From the NCBI GenBank assembly GCA_951801675.1, contig CATONX010000021.1:1-45364 (forward strand): a stretch of 45,364 bases of DNA, in the 5' to 3' direction. Source of the DNA: an uncultured Eubacteriales bacterium (lineage in GTDB: Bacteria > Bacillota > Clostridia > Oscillospirales > Acutalibacteraceae). The translations under genes were made by a program, and so were the position numbers. The stretch's first letter is position 1. Every line of letters starts with the position of its first letter. Positions 11,160 through 18,764 of the stretch are shown here, in pieces. Below the pieces are notes generated by a model. The model ran no database searches. It was given only the letters and a program-made list of their open reading frames with translations, and was not told the DNA's origin.

Positions 11160-11366
11160 CCAAAACAGGCGGCATGCGGACAACGCTGTTACGAGCCGCT
11201 TTCGTTTCTTGGAGCGGTACGATGGGTATGTTCATTGTTTTTTCATGATTTGTTTTTGATTTGCTTATGTTTTTTTGCAATTTTCGTCACACTTGCCTGA
11301 TAAACTAGGAATCAAGAGATCAGAACTCCCCCATCCATGTTCCAACAATCCTCTCCTTATTCCCAG

Positions 11367-11404
11367 AAAACGGGTACCTTCCACAGACGGTACCCGTTTT
11401 TCTT
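11367..11404 (+). terminator. Terminator downstream of MFS gene
   Basis: A perfect 12-bp stem, AAAACGGGTACC / GGTACCCGTTTT, with a 10-nt loop and a T-rich tail, about 210 nt after the MFS stop. The bases from 11160 to 11366 hold no gene that I can support. Confidence 0.88.
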
Positions 11405-11429
11405 TGTCTTTTTAAACCTACTAAGCGGA

Positions 11430-11469
11430 AAAGCCCCGGCCTTCTGAAAACAGAAGGCCGGGGCTTTTT
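11430..11469. terminator. Bidirectional terminator of the large secreted-protein gene
   Basis: A perfect 17-bp stem, AAGCCCCGGCCTTCTG with AAAA loop and its complement, ending in five T on plus. On minus the T run is short. It lies 18 nt beyond the stop of the minus-strand 1542-aa gene. Confidence 0.88.
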
Positions 11470-11487
11470 GCTGTTTTAGAATGGCAT

Positions 11488-14400
11488 TTAGCTGCGAGAA
11501 AGAGTGATTTGGGCGGTATACGCGGTGTCAATCCACTGAGAACCGGTCGCGTCCTTGATCTTCAGGGCAAGGGTACGCTTGCCGGGTGTACCGACCGCGA
11601 TGGTATAGGTCCAAGTGCGTTCGTCGCCATGGTCCTCATAGCTTACACTGCTGCCAGCCAGGCCGGTGCCCGACTCGTTAAAGAGGGCTACCTTGGACAC
11701 CGAGGTGCTGGTCTTAATGGTAAAGGTAAGAGGCTGGTTGATCGCACCGGCGACCGGGGCTTGGATGGAATAGGCCTCTGCGGGCACTTCCGGAGCCACC
11801 GCCGCGTCGCTGATGACAAAGGAGACGTTGACGTTCGCATCGGTTTCATTGCCTTCTCCATCACGCAGCAGCACGTCCAGATCACGGCTGCCCTTGGTGG
11901 AAAGCGAGAAGGTCAGGGTGAACTTGGCGTCGCCGCCGCCGATGAGTTCCTTGGTCCACTGAGTGGCCAGGTAGGTGCCGTACTCGTTGCGAAGCACCGG
12001 GCGGGTCCAATCCTCGGAAGCGATGACGGTCACGGTAATGGATTCGTTGACCGCATAGGCTTCCTTGTCGGCATTGGCGGTAACCGGTTTTTCGTTGACG
12101 ACGATTTCCTTGGCCAGACTGTCTTCCAGAACCTGCACCTTGATGTCGTCAGCGGTATAGGCGGCCTTGCCGGAGGAACGCAAGCCTATCGAACCGGTCT
12201 GATAGGTATCGTCCTCATACACCATGACGAGCGCACCGTTGACGTAGACGATATAGGTGCTGCCGATGGCGTAGATTTCGAAGGCGGCGGTGTCGCCCTC
12301 TCCCAGTACCTTATAGGGAATGTTCTGAAGCTGCGTATAAGCTCCGTTTACGCAGGTATAGAAGATCAGGGACTTATACCCGAAGCTGACCATCATGTGG
12401 TTCTTTTCATCCTGGGCACGCAGAATCACATCCGGGCTCAAGGCTCCGAATTTCACCGTGCCGGAATACTTATAGTTTTTCCATTGCTTCGCGCCGTCTC
12501 CATCGTAATAGGCGGTGACGCCGTTGCCGACGTTCAGGATCCCGCCGCCGACGGACAGATTGCCTACATTCTTACCCTTGAAGGCACTCATGTCGCTTTC
12601 GGAGAAATCGTTCGAATAAAGGATTTCCGCTGTCAGGGAGCTGAGATAGGTGGGAAGGAACTCTGGCTTAAGCGCGGCATAGTCGTCATAGGACCCGCGC
12701 AGCACGGTGGAACCGGCCTTCTTGGCGGTGACGCTGCCGTCGGCATTGACTGTGAACAGGTCGTCGTCCGCCCGCAGAGAAGAGGTATAAGGCAGGTCTT
12801 CGAGGGCGCCGGTGCGAGTGGTGAGCTTAAGGGCGGGGGTGAAGATATCACCGCGGGTTACAGACTCGGGCGCGTCCAGCACCACCTGGGGAACGAAGAT
12901 CACCAGCGCGTCCATGGCAGCCTGGAGCTCTCTGACCGCAACCATCACTTCGTCTTCGGTGACGTTTTCCTTGTCCATCACCTTTTGGGCTTCCTGGATG
13001 GCGGTCTGCAAAGCGGCAAAGCTCTCGACGGTATAAGCGTCCTCCTGGATAGCAGTCGCTTCGATCAGCTTTTCCTTGAGCGGGTCGGTGGGAAGGGTTG
13101 CCTGCTCCACGACGATTTCCTGAGAAAGGCTGTCGTTTAAGACTTCCACCTTGAGATCGTCGGCGGTGTATTTCGCACGCGCGGAGGTGCGGAAGCCCAC
13201 CGAGCCGGCCTGATAGGTGTTGTCCTGGTAGATGGTAACCAGGGTGCCGTTTACATAGATGATGTAGGTGTCACCGATGGCGTAGATCTCGAATTCGTCA
13301 AACCCGTCCGCCGCCAGGCAGGAATAGGGAATGTCCGCTTTCTTTTCATAGGCGCCGCCAATGCCGGTGTAGATGATCAGGGACTTAATGCCGAAGCTGA
13401 CCATCATGTGGTTCTTTTCGTCCTGAGCGCGCAGGATCACGTCGGGACCCAGGTCGCCGAACTTGATCTTTCCGGAATACTTGTAATTGGTCCATTCCTT
13501 CGCGCCTGCGCCGTTATAGTAGGCAGTGACGCCGTTGCCAACGGTGAGGATCCCGTCGCTGACGGTGAGGTTGCCCGGGTTTTTGCCCTTAAAGGCGCTC
13601 ATGTCCGCAGACGAGAAATCGTTCTCATAGAGGGTATCTGCGGTGAGGGCTTCCAGATAGTAGTAGAGCGCATCGCTGGGAAGCGAAGCAAAGCTCGCAA
13701 AGGAAGCGTGCAGGGTAGTGGCGCCCTTATTCTGGGCAGTCACAGTGCCGTCAGCCCCGATGGAGAGAAGATCTGGGTCTTCTGCATACAGGTTGAGGGC
13801 GTAGGGCAGGTCCTGCATCTCGCCGGTGCGGGAAGAGAGCTTGATGGAGGGGGTGAAGGTCTGGCCCCGGGTCACAAAGTCCGGCGCCACCAGCACCGCC
13901 TGGGGAATGTAGGCCTTCAGCCCGTCAATGGCGGTTTGCAGGTTCGCGATGGCAAGGAGGATTTCGCTTTCGCTGGCGTCCGGCTTATCATGGACGGCTT
14001 CGGCGTCATGAATGGCCGTCTGCAACGCCGCGTAGCTTTCGATGGTATAGCTGCCTTCCACAATGGCTCTGGCCTCGATCAGCTTGGAATTGAGCGGATC
14101 GGTGGGCACGTTGAAGTCGATGGTGAAGGTTTCGTTCTTGGTGTTGGTCACGGTGACGATCCCGCTGCCGTAGACGCCCTTGACGTAGGGGCTATTGTAC
14201 ATAAGCTCCGGCGTCAGGTCCAGCGAAACGCCGTTTTTCTTGGGCAGGACGTTTTTCTCGGTGGACAGCTCCAAAACCTCGCCCTTGAGGTTTTGATAAC
14301 GGAATGTGTTCTCCGTCCAGCCAAATTGCGTCCCCTTAACCGCGGCCTTGAACGCGTCGAAAGAAGCATAGTCCGTCTTGGAGGCGCACTGGATGACGAT

Positions 14401-16116
14401 CGGCACAAAGTCCTCGGTGAAGTTTATGTATTTGCCGCCGATGAAATCCGAAACGCTCTTAATGGAGCCGCGGCTGGGCTTGATGGCCACATAGCTCGTG
14501 CCGTCGGGATCGTAGGCAAAGAGCCAGCCGTCTTCCTCTGTCTTGGTGCTATAGAGGTCGTTGGAGATGTAAACAAGGGTGTCGTCACAATTGGTCCGTT
14601 CCGGGATACCCTGCACAAGCAGAGCGCCCTGGGAACCGATGCCGTCAATCTCATTGTAGCCGGTGGTACCCCGGTTTTCGTAGCCCGCGATCTCGCCCAT
14701 GTGAGAGGTACCGTTGCCGGTGACATAAACGCGGGAATCGTACTTGCCTTCCACCAGGCCCCCTTCGAAGATGACGCCCATCCATTTGTTCTGGCTGTGG
14801 ATCTTCATGTATTCCTGCGTCCGGTCGATGGTGACGGCGCCCAGGACATAGTCGGGGGTGACATAGGTCTGCTTGAGGGTCATGGAAGGCAGGAACGCCT
14901 TATAAGTGGAACCGTTGCCGCCCCGGCCCAAAGGAGTGGACTCATACAGATAGCTGCCCTTGGCCTCGGGATGAACGGCAAAGTCATAGAGCACGTAAGG
15001 CGCCTGGTAGGAGGTGGCGCAGGTGCTCAGCATGGAGGGGTGGCACTTGGAGGCGCCGGTGTTGTAATCCTCCTTATACTCGGGGATACCGAACTGCACA
15101 TAGTTATAGAAATTGCCCGCGTCCGCAATGCCCTGGACGGAATAGTAGTTCTTATAAGAACGGCTCTTCGCCCCGCCGCGGCTTTGGGAGGTTTCCATAA
15201 TCAGGTCGGTATAATAGTTGTCAAGGAAGGCTTCGCAGAGTTCATGAACGTCCGTTTCCTTGCCGAAATCATAGATGGAAAGGATGGAATCCATGGTGAA
15301 TTTCGGATAGCTGGGAGACGCGGCTTCCGCAATCAGGCCCTTGCGGCCGCGGATGCTGAAATACTCGCGCAGGTATTCCGCCCAGGTATCGTGATACTGC
15401 TGCAAGGTCCGGCCGGCCACCTTTTTGTCGGCGTAATTGCCGGAGGAAATGAGCAGCTGGGACCCGATGTAAAACGACGAGCTTTGCACCAGATCGTGGT
15501 TGCCCGAATCCTTGATCAGGATATGCTCCTCGGAGAATTCGGCCCCGGTGGGGATGCCGTCATTGATGGAGAGATACTGCCAGAACCAGTCTTCCAAGGC
15601 GGCCTGGGCTTCCTTCGTCAAGCGGCCGGGGTACAGCTCGCTCTTGTCCGAGAAGGAGAACCAGGTACGCATCATCAGGTTCATGCAGAAATAAGTCAGA
15701 TAAGACTGGGTGCCGGGGGTGGGGGGATAATCCTTGCACAGGCTAACCACAAACTGGTTGGCCCGATCCACGTCCCGGTTGGCCCAAAGCGCCGCAAAGG
15801 CGTAGCCGGCCTTGGACCAGGCGGCGCTGTCGGCGGCCGCTCCCCATTCGCCGGTGCCGCCCTCGCCGTCCACAATCGGAACAGAAGGCTGGTCCACATA
15901 GTGGTTGATTTGCTCCATCTGCCTCTCTTTGAAGGCGTTGAACACGGCCAAGGTTTCGGCGTCCGCCCCTTCTCCCGGAAGACGGGTGCTGTCCACGACG
16001 GCCGAAAGAGCCGGCGGTTCGGTTGCCATGGCGGTTAACGCCATCGAACCCGCCAGCAGCTGCACGCTCAGCGCCAATGCCAAGCAGGACTTGAATAACG
16101 ATCTTCCTTTCTTCAT
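11488..16116 (-). CDS. Large secreted modular protein, probable carbohydrate-active enzyme with duplicated FIVAR/Ig/LamG-like unit
   Basis: A 1542-aa exported protein. Signal peptide at residues 1-31 (basic MKKGRSLFKS, hydrophobic core, cut near AMA-TE). Residues 35-670 form an alpha-rich then beta-rich region, with GNHDLVQ (206-211) and SRGGAKSRSYKNYY (312-325) as candidate active-site patches. This recalls alpha/alpha-toroid polysaccharide lyases (PL8 or heparinase-like), but I cannot assign the family. Residues 679 to about 1354 are two copies of a 338-aa unit: a FIVAR helical domain, a Big-like Ig domain (VTRGQTFTP), and a concanavalin-like domain (NDFSSADMSAFKGK to KYTADDLKVEVL). Two Ig-like domains finish the protein. 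There is no LPXTG, SLH or dockerin. The start at 16116 is fixed by AAGGAG (16125-16130), 8 nt upstream. Confidence 0.8.
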   Translation of the reverse strand: MKKGRSLFKSCLALALSVQLLAGSMALTAMATEPPALSAVVDSTRLPGEGADAETLAVFNAFKERQMEQINHYVDQPSVPIVDGEGGTGEWGAAADSAAWSKAGYAFAALWANRDVDRANQFVVSLCKDYPPTPGTQSYLTYFCMNLMMRTWFSFSDKSELYPGRLTKEAQAALEDWFWQYLSINDGIPTGAEFSEEHILIKDSGNHDLVQSSSFYIGSQLLISSGNYADKKVAGRTLQQYHDTWAEYLREYFSIRGRKGLIAEAASPSYPKFTMDSILSIYDFGKETDVHELCEAFLDNYYTDLIMETSQSRGGAKSRSYKNYYSVQGIADAGNFYNYVQFGIPEYKEDYNTGASKCHPSMLSTCATSYQAPYVLYDFAVHPEAKGSYLYESTPLGRGGNGSTYKAFLPSMTLKQTYVTPDYVLGAVTIDRTQEYMKIHSQNKWMGVIFEGGLVEGKYDSRVYVTGNGTSHMGEIAGYENRGTTGYNEIDGIGSQGALLVQGIPERTNCDDTLVYISNDLYSTKTEEDGWLFAYDPDGTSYVAIKPSRGSIKSVSDFIGGKYINFTEDFVPIVIQCASKTDYASFDAFKAAVKGTQFGWTENTFRYQNLKGEVLELSTEKNVLPKKNGVSLDLTPELMYNSPYVKGVYGSGIVTVTNTKNETFTIDFNVPTDPLNSKLIEARAIVEGSYTIESYAALQTAIHDAEAVHDKPDASESEILLAIANLQTAIDGLKAYIPQAVLVAPDFVTRGQTFTPSIKLSSRTGEMQDLPYALNLYAEDPDLLSIGADGTVTAQNKGATTLHASFASFASLPSDALYYYLEALTADTLYENDFSSADMSAFKGKNPGNLTVSDGILTVGNGVTAYYNGAGAKEWTNYKYSGKIKFGDLGPDVILRAQDEKNHMMVSFGIKSLIIYTGIGGAYEKKADIPYSCLAADGFDEFEIYAIGDTYIIYVNGTLVTIYQDNTYQAGSVGFRTSARAKYTADDLKVEVLNDSLSQEIVVEQATLPTDPLKEKLIEATAIQEDAYTVESFAALQTAIQEAQKVMDKENVTEDEVMVAVRELQAAMDALVIFVPQVVLDAPESVTRGDIFTPALKLTTRTGALEDLPYTSSLRADDDLFTVNADGSVTAKKAGSTVLRGSYDDYAALKPEFLPTYLSSLTAEILYSNDFSESDMSAFKGKNVGNLSVGGGILNVGNGVTAYYDGDGAKQWKNYKYSGTVKFGALSPDVILRAQDEKNHMMVSFGYKSLIFYTCVNGAYTQLQNIPYKVLGEGDTAAFEIYAIGSTYIVYVNGALVMVYEDDTYQTGSIGLRSSGKAAYTADDIKVQVLEDSLAKEIVVNEKPVTANADKEAYAVNESITVTVIASEDWTRPVLRNEYGTYLATQWTKELIGGGDAKFTLTFSLSTKGSRDLDVLLRDGEGNETDANVNVSFVISDAAVAPEVPAEAYSIQAPVAGAINQPLTFTIKTSTSVSKVALFNESGTGLAGSSVSYEDHGDERTWTYTIAVGTPGKRTLALKIKDATGSQWIDTAYTAQITLSRS
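12064..14091 (-). repeat. In-frame tandem duplication, 1014-bp period
   Basis: Aligned landmarks (the LIEA/PTDPL join at 14091 and 13077, the DSLxxEIVV segment further on) are offset by exactly 1014 nt, or 338 codons. The two copies are clearly homologous at protein and DNA level but diverged, so this is an old internal duplication inside the secreted-protein gene. Confidence 0.9.
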
Positions 16117-16195
16117 CCCAACTACTCCTTTTTTCTCTTCTTCGTAAATGCGGTCCGCTTTTGTCTCGTTCTTCCTTCTCCTTTCTTTTTCTAAC

Positions 16196-16263
16196 ATGCA
16201 TAAAACTACCATGTGTATGGATAAAACTACTATGATGATATCATATAGATTTACGAAAAGCAA
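16196..16263 (-). promoter_or_regulatory. Promoter and 21-bp-spaced operator-like direct repeats for the secreted-protein gene
   Basis: On minus, TTGCTT (16258-16263), 17 bp, TATCAT (16235-16240). Immediately downstream, an 18-nt direct repeat of pattern ATGSATAAAACTACYATG occurs at 16196-16213 and 16217-16234, exactly 21 bp (two helical turns) apart. It covers the expected transcription start near 16228. That position fits a repressor or a two-subunit regulator. The binding protein is unknown. Confidence 0.6.
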
Positions 16264-16313
16264 GAAAAATAATTATGACTTATACAAAAACAGGCTATTA
16301 TTCAACGAATGTC

Positions 16314-16496
16314 TTACGCGGAGGAGGACGGCCGTGAAGCTTTCTTATCCCCCAGTTCGAGGCACCTGCGGGTGACGAGCATGCCTTTGGCGATCAGCAG
16401 CAGCGTTTCCTGGCTTTCCACCGGCAACCGGGCCGCGCCATCGAGCAGTTCTTGAAGCCGTTTTTCACAGGCCTCGTTGCGCTTTTTCTCTGCCAA
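16314..16496 (-). CDS. Small 60-aa protein with TTG start, divergent from XRE repressor
   Basis: I do not recognise the family. The TTG at 16496 is preceded 5 nt upstream by AGGGAGG (16502-16508), and a consensus promoter (-35 TTGACA 16554-16559, -10 TATAAT 16531-16536, 17 bp apart) would start RNA near 16524. An upstream ATG at 16559 cannot be used, because it lies inside the -35. The product is charged and helical (AEKKRNEACEKRLQELLDGAARLPVESQETLLLIAKGMLV), with a Lys/Ser-rich tail and no signal peptide. The segment LPVESQETLLLIAKGM resembles the C-terminal dimer helices found in some XRE regulators, which could let it bind its divergent neighbour. That is speculation. Confidence 0.62.
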   Translation of the reverse strand: MAEKKRNEACEKRLQELLDGAARLPVESQETLLLIAKGMLVTRRCLELGDKKASRPSSSA

Positions 16497-16530
16497 GGCA
16501 GCCTCCCTCTTTCTTTTACATTCTAAACGC

Positions 16531-16632
16531 ATTATAACAGGGATTATTTTCATTGTCAATTCTTTATATTGCTTTTCAATTTCATTGTCAATGAAAACAG
16601 GCGTTGAAAAAGCAAAGTTCCCGTTGTATAAT
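16531..16632. promoter_or_regulatory. Divergent promoter region with two XRE-type operators
   Basis: Leftward promoter TTGACA (16554-16559)/TATAAT (16531-16536) and rightward promoter TTGAAA (16604-16609)/TATAAT (16627-16632), both with 17-bp spacers. Between them is a palindrome TTTCATTG-T-CAATGAAA (16580-16596), and a second site whose left half TTTCATTGTCAAT is identical (16548-16560) covers the leftward -35. Site centres (16588 and 16556) are 32 bp apart, about three helical turns. The arrangement is classical for an XRE autorepressor. Confidence 0.75.
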
Positions 16633-16649
16633 GAGAAAGAGGTGTTGAG

Positions 16650-16991
16650 ATGAATACGTTAGGGCAACGGCTGCATGACGCACGCAAGCGCAGAGGGTAC
16701 ACACAGGATTCCCTGGCCCGTGAAATCGGCGTATCCAGGGGTGTGATTTATAATCTGGAAAAAGGGAAAACCGAGCCGCAGGCCATCGTGCTCAATGCGG
16801 TGTGCCAGATTCTCAAAATCCGCAAAGACTGGCTGGTAAGCGGTGCTGGGGAAATGGAGGAAAGCGCTTCCACTTCCCAAAGTGTGAAAATTCTGGCCCA
16901 GCTTTACGAGGCTGCGCAGGGTCTGTCGGAAAACGAGCTTCTTTTTTTGCTGGACACGGTCAAGGCCTTCCGGCAAAGGCTTGGCAAATAA
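16650..16991 (+). CDS. XRE-family transcriptional regulator
   Basis: A 113-aa DNA-binding protein. The N-terminal HTH_3 (Cro/C1) domain spans about residues 4-60: LGQRLHDARKRRGYTQDSLAREIGVSRGVIYNLEKGKTEPQ, with recognition helix around SRGVIYNLE, written here only as the landmark. The remaining 50 residues (VKILAQLYEAAQGLSENELLFLLDTVKAFRQ region) are helical and likely dimerise. The ATG at 16650 follows AGAGGTG (16637-16643). Two palindromic operators lie just upstream, so it probably represses both itself and the divergent 60-aa gene. No phage or toxin gene is next to it. The target beyond this locus is unknown. Confidence 0.9.
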   Translation: MNTLGQRLHDARKRRGYTQDSLAREIGVSRGVIYNLEKGKTEPQAIVLNAVCQILKIRKDWLVSGAGEMEESASTSQSVKILAQLYEAAQGLSENELLFLLDTVKAFRQRLGK

Positions 16992-17049
16992 CCGGTTTTT
17001 CTTCTCGCTCGTGGCGGGCGGACATGCCTTTTCCTGCCTATTCTCATAG

Positions 17050-17087
17050 AAAAAAGAACGGCAAGCAAAACTTGCCGTTCTTTTTTC
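17050..17087. terminator. Bidirectional terminator after XRE gene
   Basis: A perfect 16-bp stem, AAAAAAGAACGGCAAG / CTTGCCGTTCTTTTTT, with loop CAAAA. Confidence 0.92.
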
Positions 17088-17193
17088 TTGGTTTCTTGTC
17101 CTTCTTCCCCTTGCCGCGACATATTCCGCCGCCAAGCGCCATAGGAATAGAATGTTTTCAAATGCAAAGTGAGAAGGGAAAGGTGAAGTCGGA

Positions 17194-18003
17194 ATGGTAC
17201 TGGTCATTCGCAAAAAGCAATTGTTCATCGCTTTGGCCTGCTGTCTGGTTCTGATCGCAGTGCCGGTGATTTGGGGATTCGCACAAAATCAAAACGTGAC
17301 CGCCACCGCCGCGGCCAACACGAACTGGGGCCTGAGCTTCCAGGAAAACGGCAAAACACCGGTGGGCAACGCAAGCGCCGAAGCGCTCAAGGCAAACAAC
17401 GCCTATTACTGCGGCAGCGCGGACAGCAAGGTAATCTACCTGACCTTCGACGCGGGTTATGAAAACGGATACACGCCCGCGATTTTGGATACCCTGAAAA
17501 AGCACAACGTAAAAGCCACCTTCTTCGTCGTGGGCAACTACATCCAAACGAGCCCGGACCTGGTCAAGCGAATGGTGGAGGAAGGGCACATTGTGGGCAA
17601 CCACACGTTCCATCACCCGGATATGTCCAAGATTTCCGATATGAATTCCTTCCAAGAGGAAATTTCCTCTCTGGAGGCACTCTATCAGGAGACCACCGGT
17701 CAGGAAATGAAGAAGTACTACCGGCCGCCCCAAGGCAAATACAGCGAAAACAATCTGAAGATGGCAAATGAACTTGGCTACAAGACCGTTTTCTGGAGCC
17801 TTGCGTATGTGGACTGGTACGTGGATAAGCAGCCCACCAAGGAGGAAGCGTTTTCCAAGCTGCTGCCCCGGATTCATCCGGGCGCGGTGGTACTGCTGCA
17901 CAGCACCTCCAAGACCAACAGCGAAATTCTCGACGAGCTGCTGACCAAGTGGGAGGAAGAAGGGTACACCTTCGGCACGCTCGACGAGCTGTGCGCCGGA
18001 TAA
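17194..18003 (+). CDS. pdaA: Polysaccharide deacetylase PdaA-like (spore cortex muramic delta-lactam)
   Basis: A 269-aa exported NodB-type enzyme. By family, PdaA removes the N-acetyl group from muramic acid after CwlD action so that muramic delta-lactam can form in spore cortex; lytic germination enzymes need that mark. N-terminal membrane anchor or signal (residues 9-30). NodB motif 1 TFDAGYENGYT carries D86, where canonical enzymes have TFDD; PdaA proteins themselves vary at the second position (N in B. subtilis). Motif 2 HTFHHPD gives metal ligands H137 and H141; motif 3 YYRPPQGKYS; then VFWSLAYVDW and the C-terminal HPGAVVLLH. AAAGGTG at 17179-17185 precedes the ATG. Monocistronic, ended by a strong terminator. 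Confidence 0.92.
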   Translation: MVLVIRKKQLFIALACCLVLIAVPVIWGFAQNQNVTATAAANTNWGLSFQENGKTPVGNASAEALKANNAYYCGSADSKVIYLTFDAGYENGYTPAILDTLKKHNVKATFFVVGNYIQTSPDLVKRMVEEGHIVGNHTFHHPDMSKISDMNSFQEEISSLEALYQETTGQEMKKYYRPPQGKYSENNLKMANELGYKTVFWSLAYVDWYVDKQPTKEEAFSKLLPRIHPGAVVLLHSTSKTNSEILDELLTKWEEEGYTFGTLDELCAG

Positions 18004-18072
18004 AAAGGGGGCCCCCAGTCCAGCTTATCTGCGGTTTTTTCTCCGCTGGGCAGCCTGCCCAAAGCCCATTAA

Positions 18073-18105
18073 AAAGAGCCTGGGAATTCCCAGGCTCTTT
18101 CTTTT
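18073..18105. terminator. Bidirectional terminator between pdaA and lipoprotein gene
   Basis: A perfect palindrome of 14-bp arms, AAAGAGCCTGGGAA and its complement (18073-18100), with a T-rich plus-strand tail. It serves the convergent pdaA and tyrS-lipoprotein units. Confidence 0.9.
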
Positions 18106-18751
18106 ATTCCGTCGAGAGAATGGCGGAGTAGTTCACCAACGCATTGGTAACCTTTTGGGCATTTTCGCTGTCCATATAAAATATCCCGCCTACGTTCATC
18201 TGCACCTGCGCCTGGATTACCTTCGCCTCTTCATTCCCGATGTTCGGCAGGTGCTTCAAAAGAATTTTCAAAACGCCTTCCACGTAGGTGTCGTCATTCG
18301 TATTGGTCGTATTGTGATACAGGGCTATCAGTTCGTCGCCGGCAAGAGAAATCAAATTGACGGGCTTGACGGTAACCTCTAAGTTGTAGATCTTCGAGCC
18401 CTCTCTGACTGGAGCGGCAGTCCCCACTTCAAAGTCACAGTGGCGGTAGATTTCCTTGAAAAGCTCCACAAACTGCGCCTGCGCCGAATCCGATAGCTCC
18501 TCAATGCCTACAACGGCGGTAAAACTGCTGACGACCGACTGTATGTCCTGCTCATAGAGATTCTGCGCTTGCTGCTTGGTAATATCCACATATTTCGCAT
18601 AGTCATCGACATTTCCAAAGCACTGCAGCTCCAACGCGGTTTTTACATACTTGGAAGCATTGGTTGCGTTCTGGTCGCAGCCGGATAAGGCGACGGCCAG
18701 AAGAACGGCAAACAAGACGGCCAAGCATCGTTTGCATCCGATTTTTTTCAT
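18104..18751 (-). CDS. Predicted lipoprotein of unknown function, downstream of tyrS
   Basis: A 215-aa protein with a lipoprotein signal: MKKIGCKR, a hydrophobic stretch, and lipobox LSGC with the acylated Cys at residue 25. The mature part is alpha/beta without recognisable motif, and begins with an Asn/Thr-rich linker. It resembles the many short clostridial surface lipoproteins containing a DUF5105/DUF4878-like fold, but I cannot name a family. AGGAGG lies 4 nt before the ATG. It starts only 13 nt after the tyrS stop and has no promoter of its own, so it should be transcribed from the Tyr T-box, an odd pairing for a surface protein. Confidence 0.85.
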   Translation of the reverse strand: MKKIGCKRCLAVLFAVLLAVALSGCDQNATNASKYVKTALELQCFGNVDDYAKYVDITKQQAQNLYEQDIQSVVSSFTAVVGIEELSDSAQAQFVELFKEIYRHCDFEVGTAAPVREGSKIYNLEVTVKPVNLISLAGDELIALYHNTTNTNDDTYVEGVLKILLKHLPNIGNEEAKVIQAQVQMNVGGIFYMDSENAQKVTNALVNYSAILSTE

Positions 18752-18764
18752 GGTCTCCTCCTTT

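Noticed and set aside
11220-11404. Possible small RNA before the terminator at 11367
   Set aside because: A TTGCAA (11275-11280) and TAAACT (11301-11306) are present but spaced by 20 bp, too far for a convincing promoter. The hairpin is explained as the MFS terminator.
13408-16038. Very long plus-strand open frame opposite the secreted-protein gene (about 876 aa)
   Set aside because: The minus-strand gene has a signal peptide, domain repeats and ribosome site. The antisense frame has none and reads as Val/Gly/His-rich noise.
16117-16263. Earlier ATG of the secreted-protein gene at 16263
   Set aside because: It would put the promoter and operator inside the coding region and bury the signal peptide 49 residues in. 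AAGGAG fixes the start at 16116.
17105-17150. SigG-type promoter for pdaA
   Set aside because: A CATAGGA-like -10 and ACATA-like -35 exist, but spacing is about 16 bp instead of 17-18 and both are poor matches.
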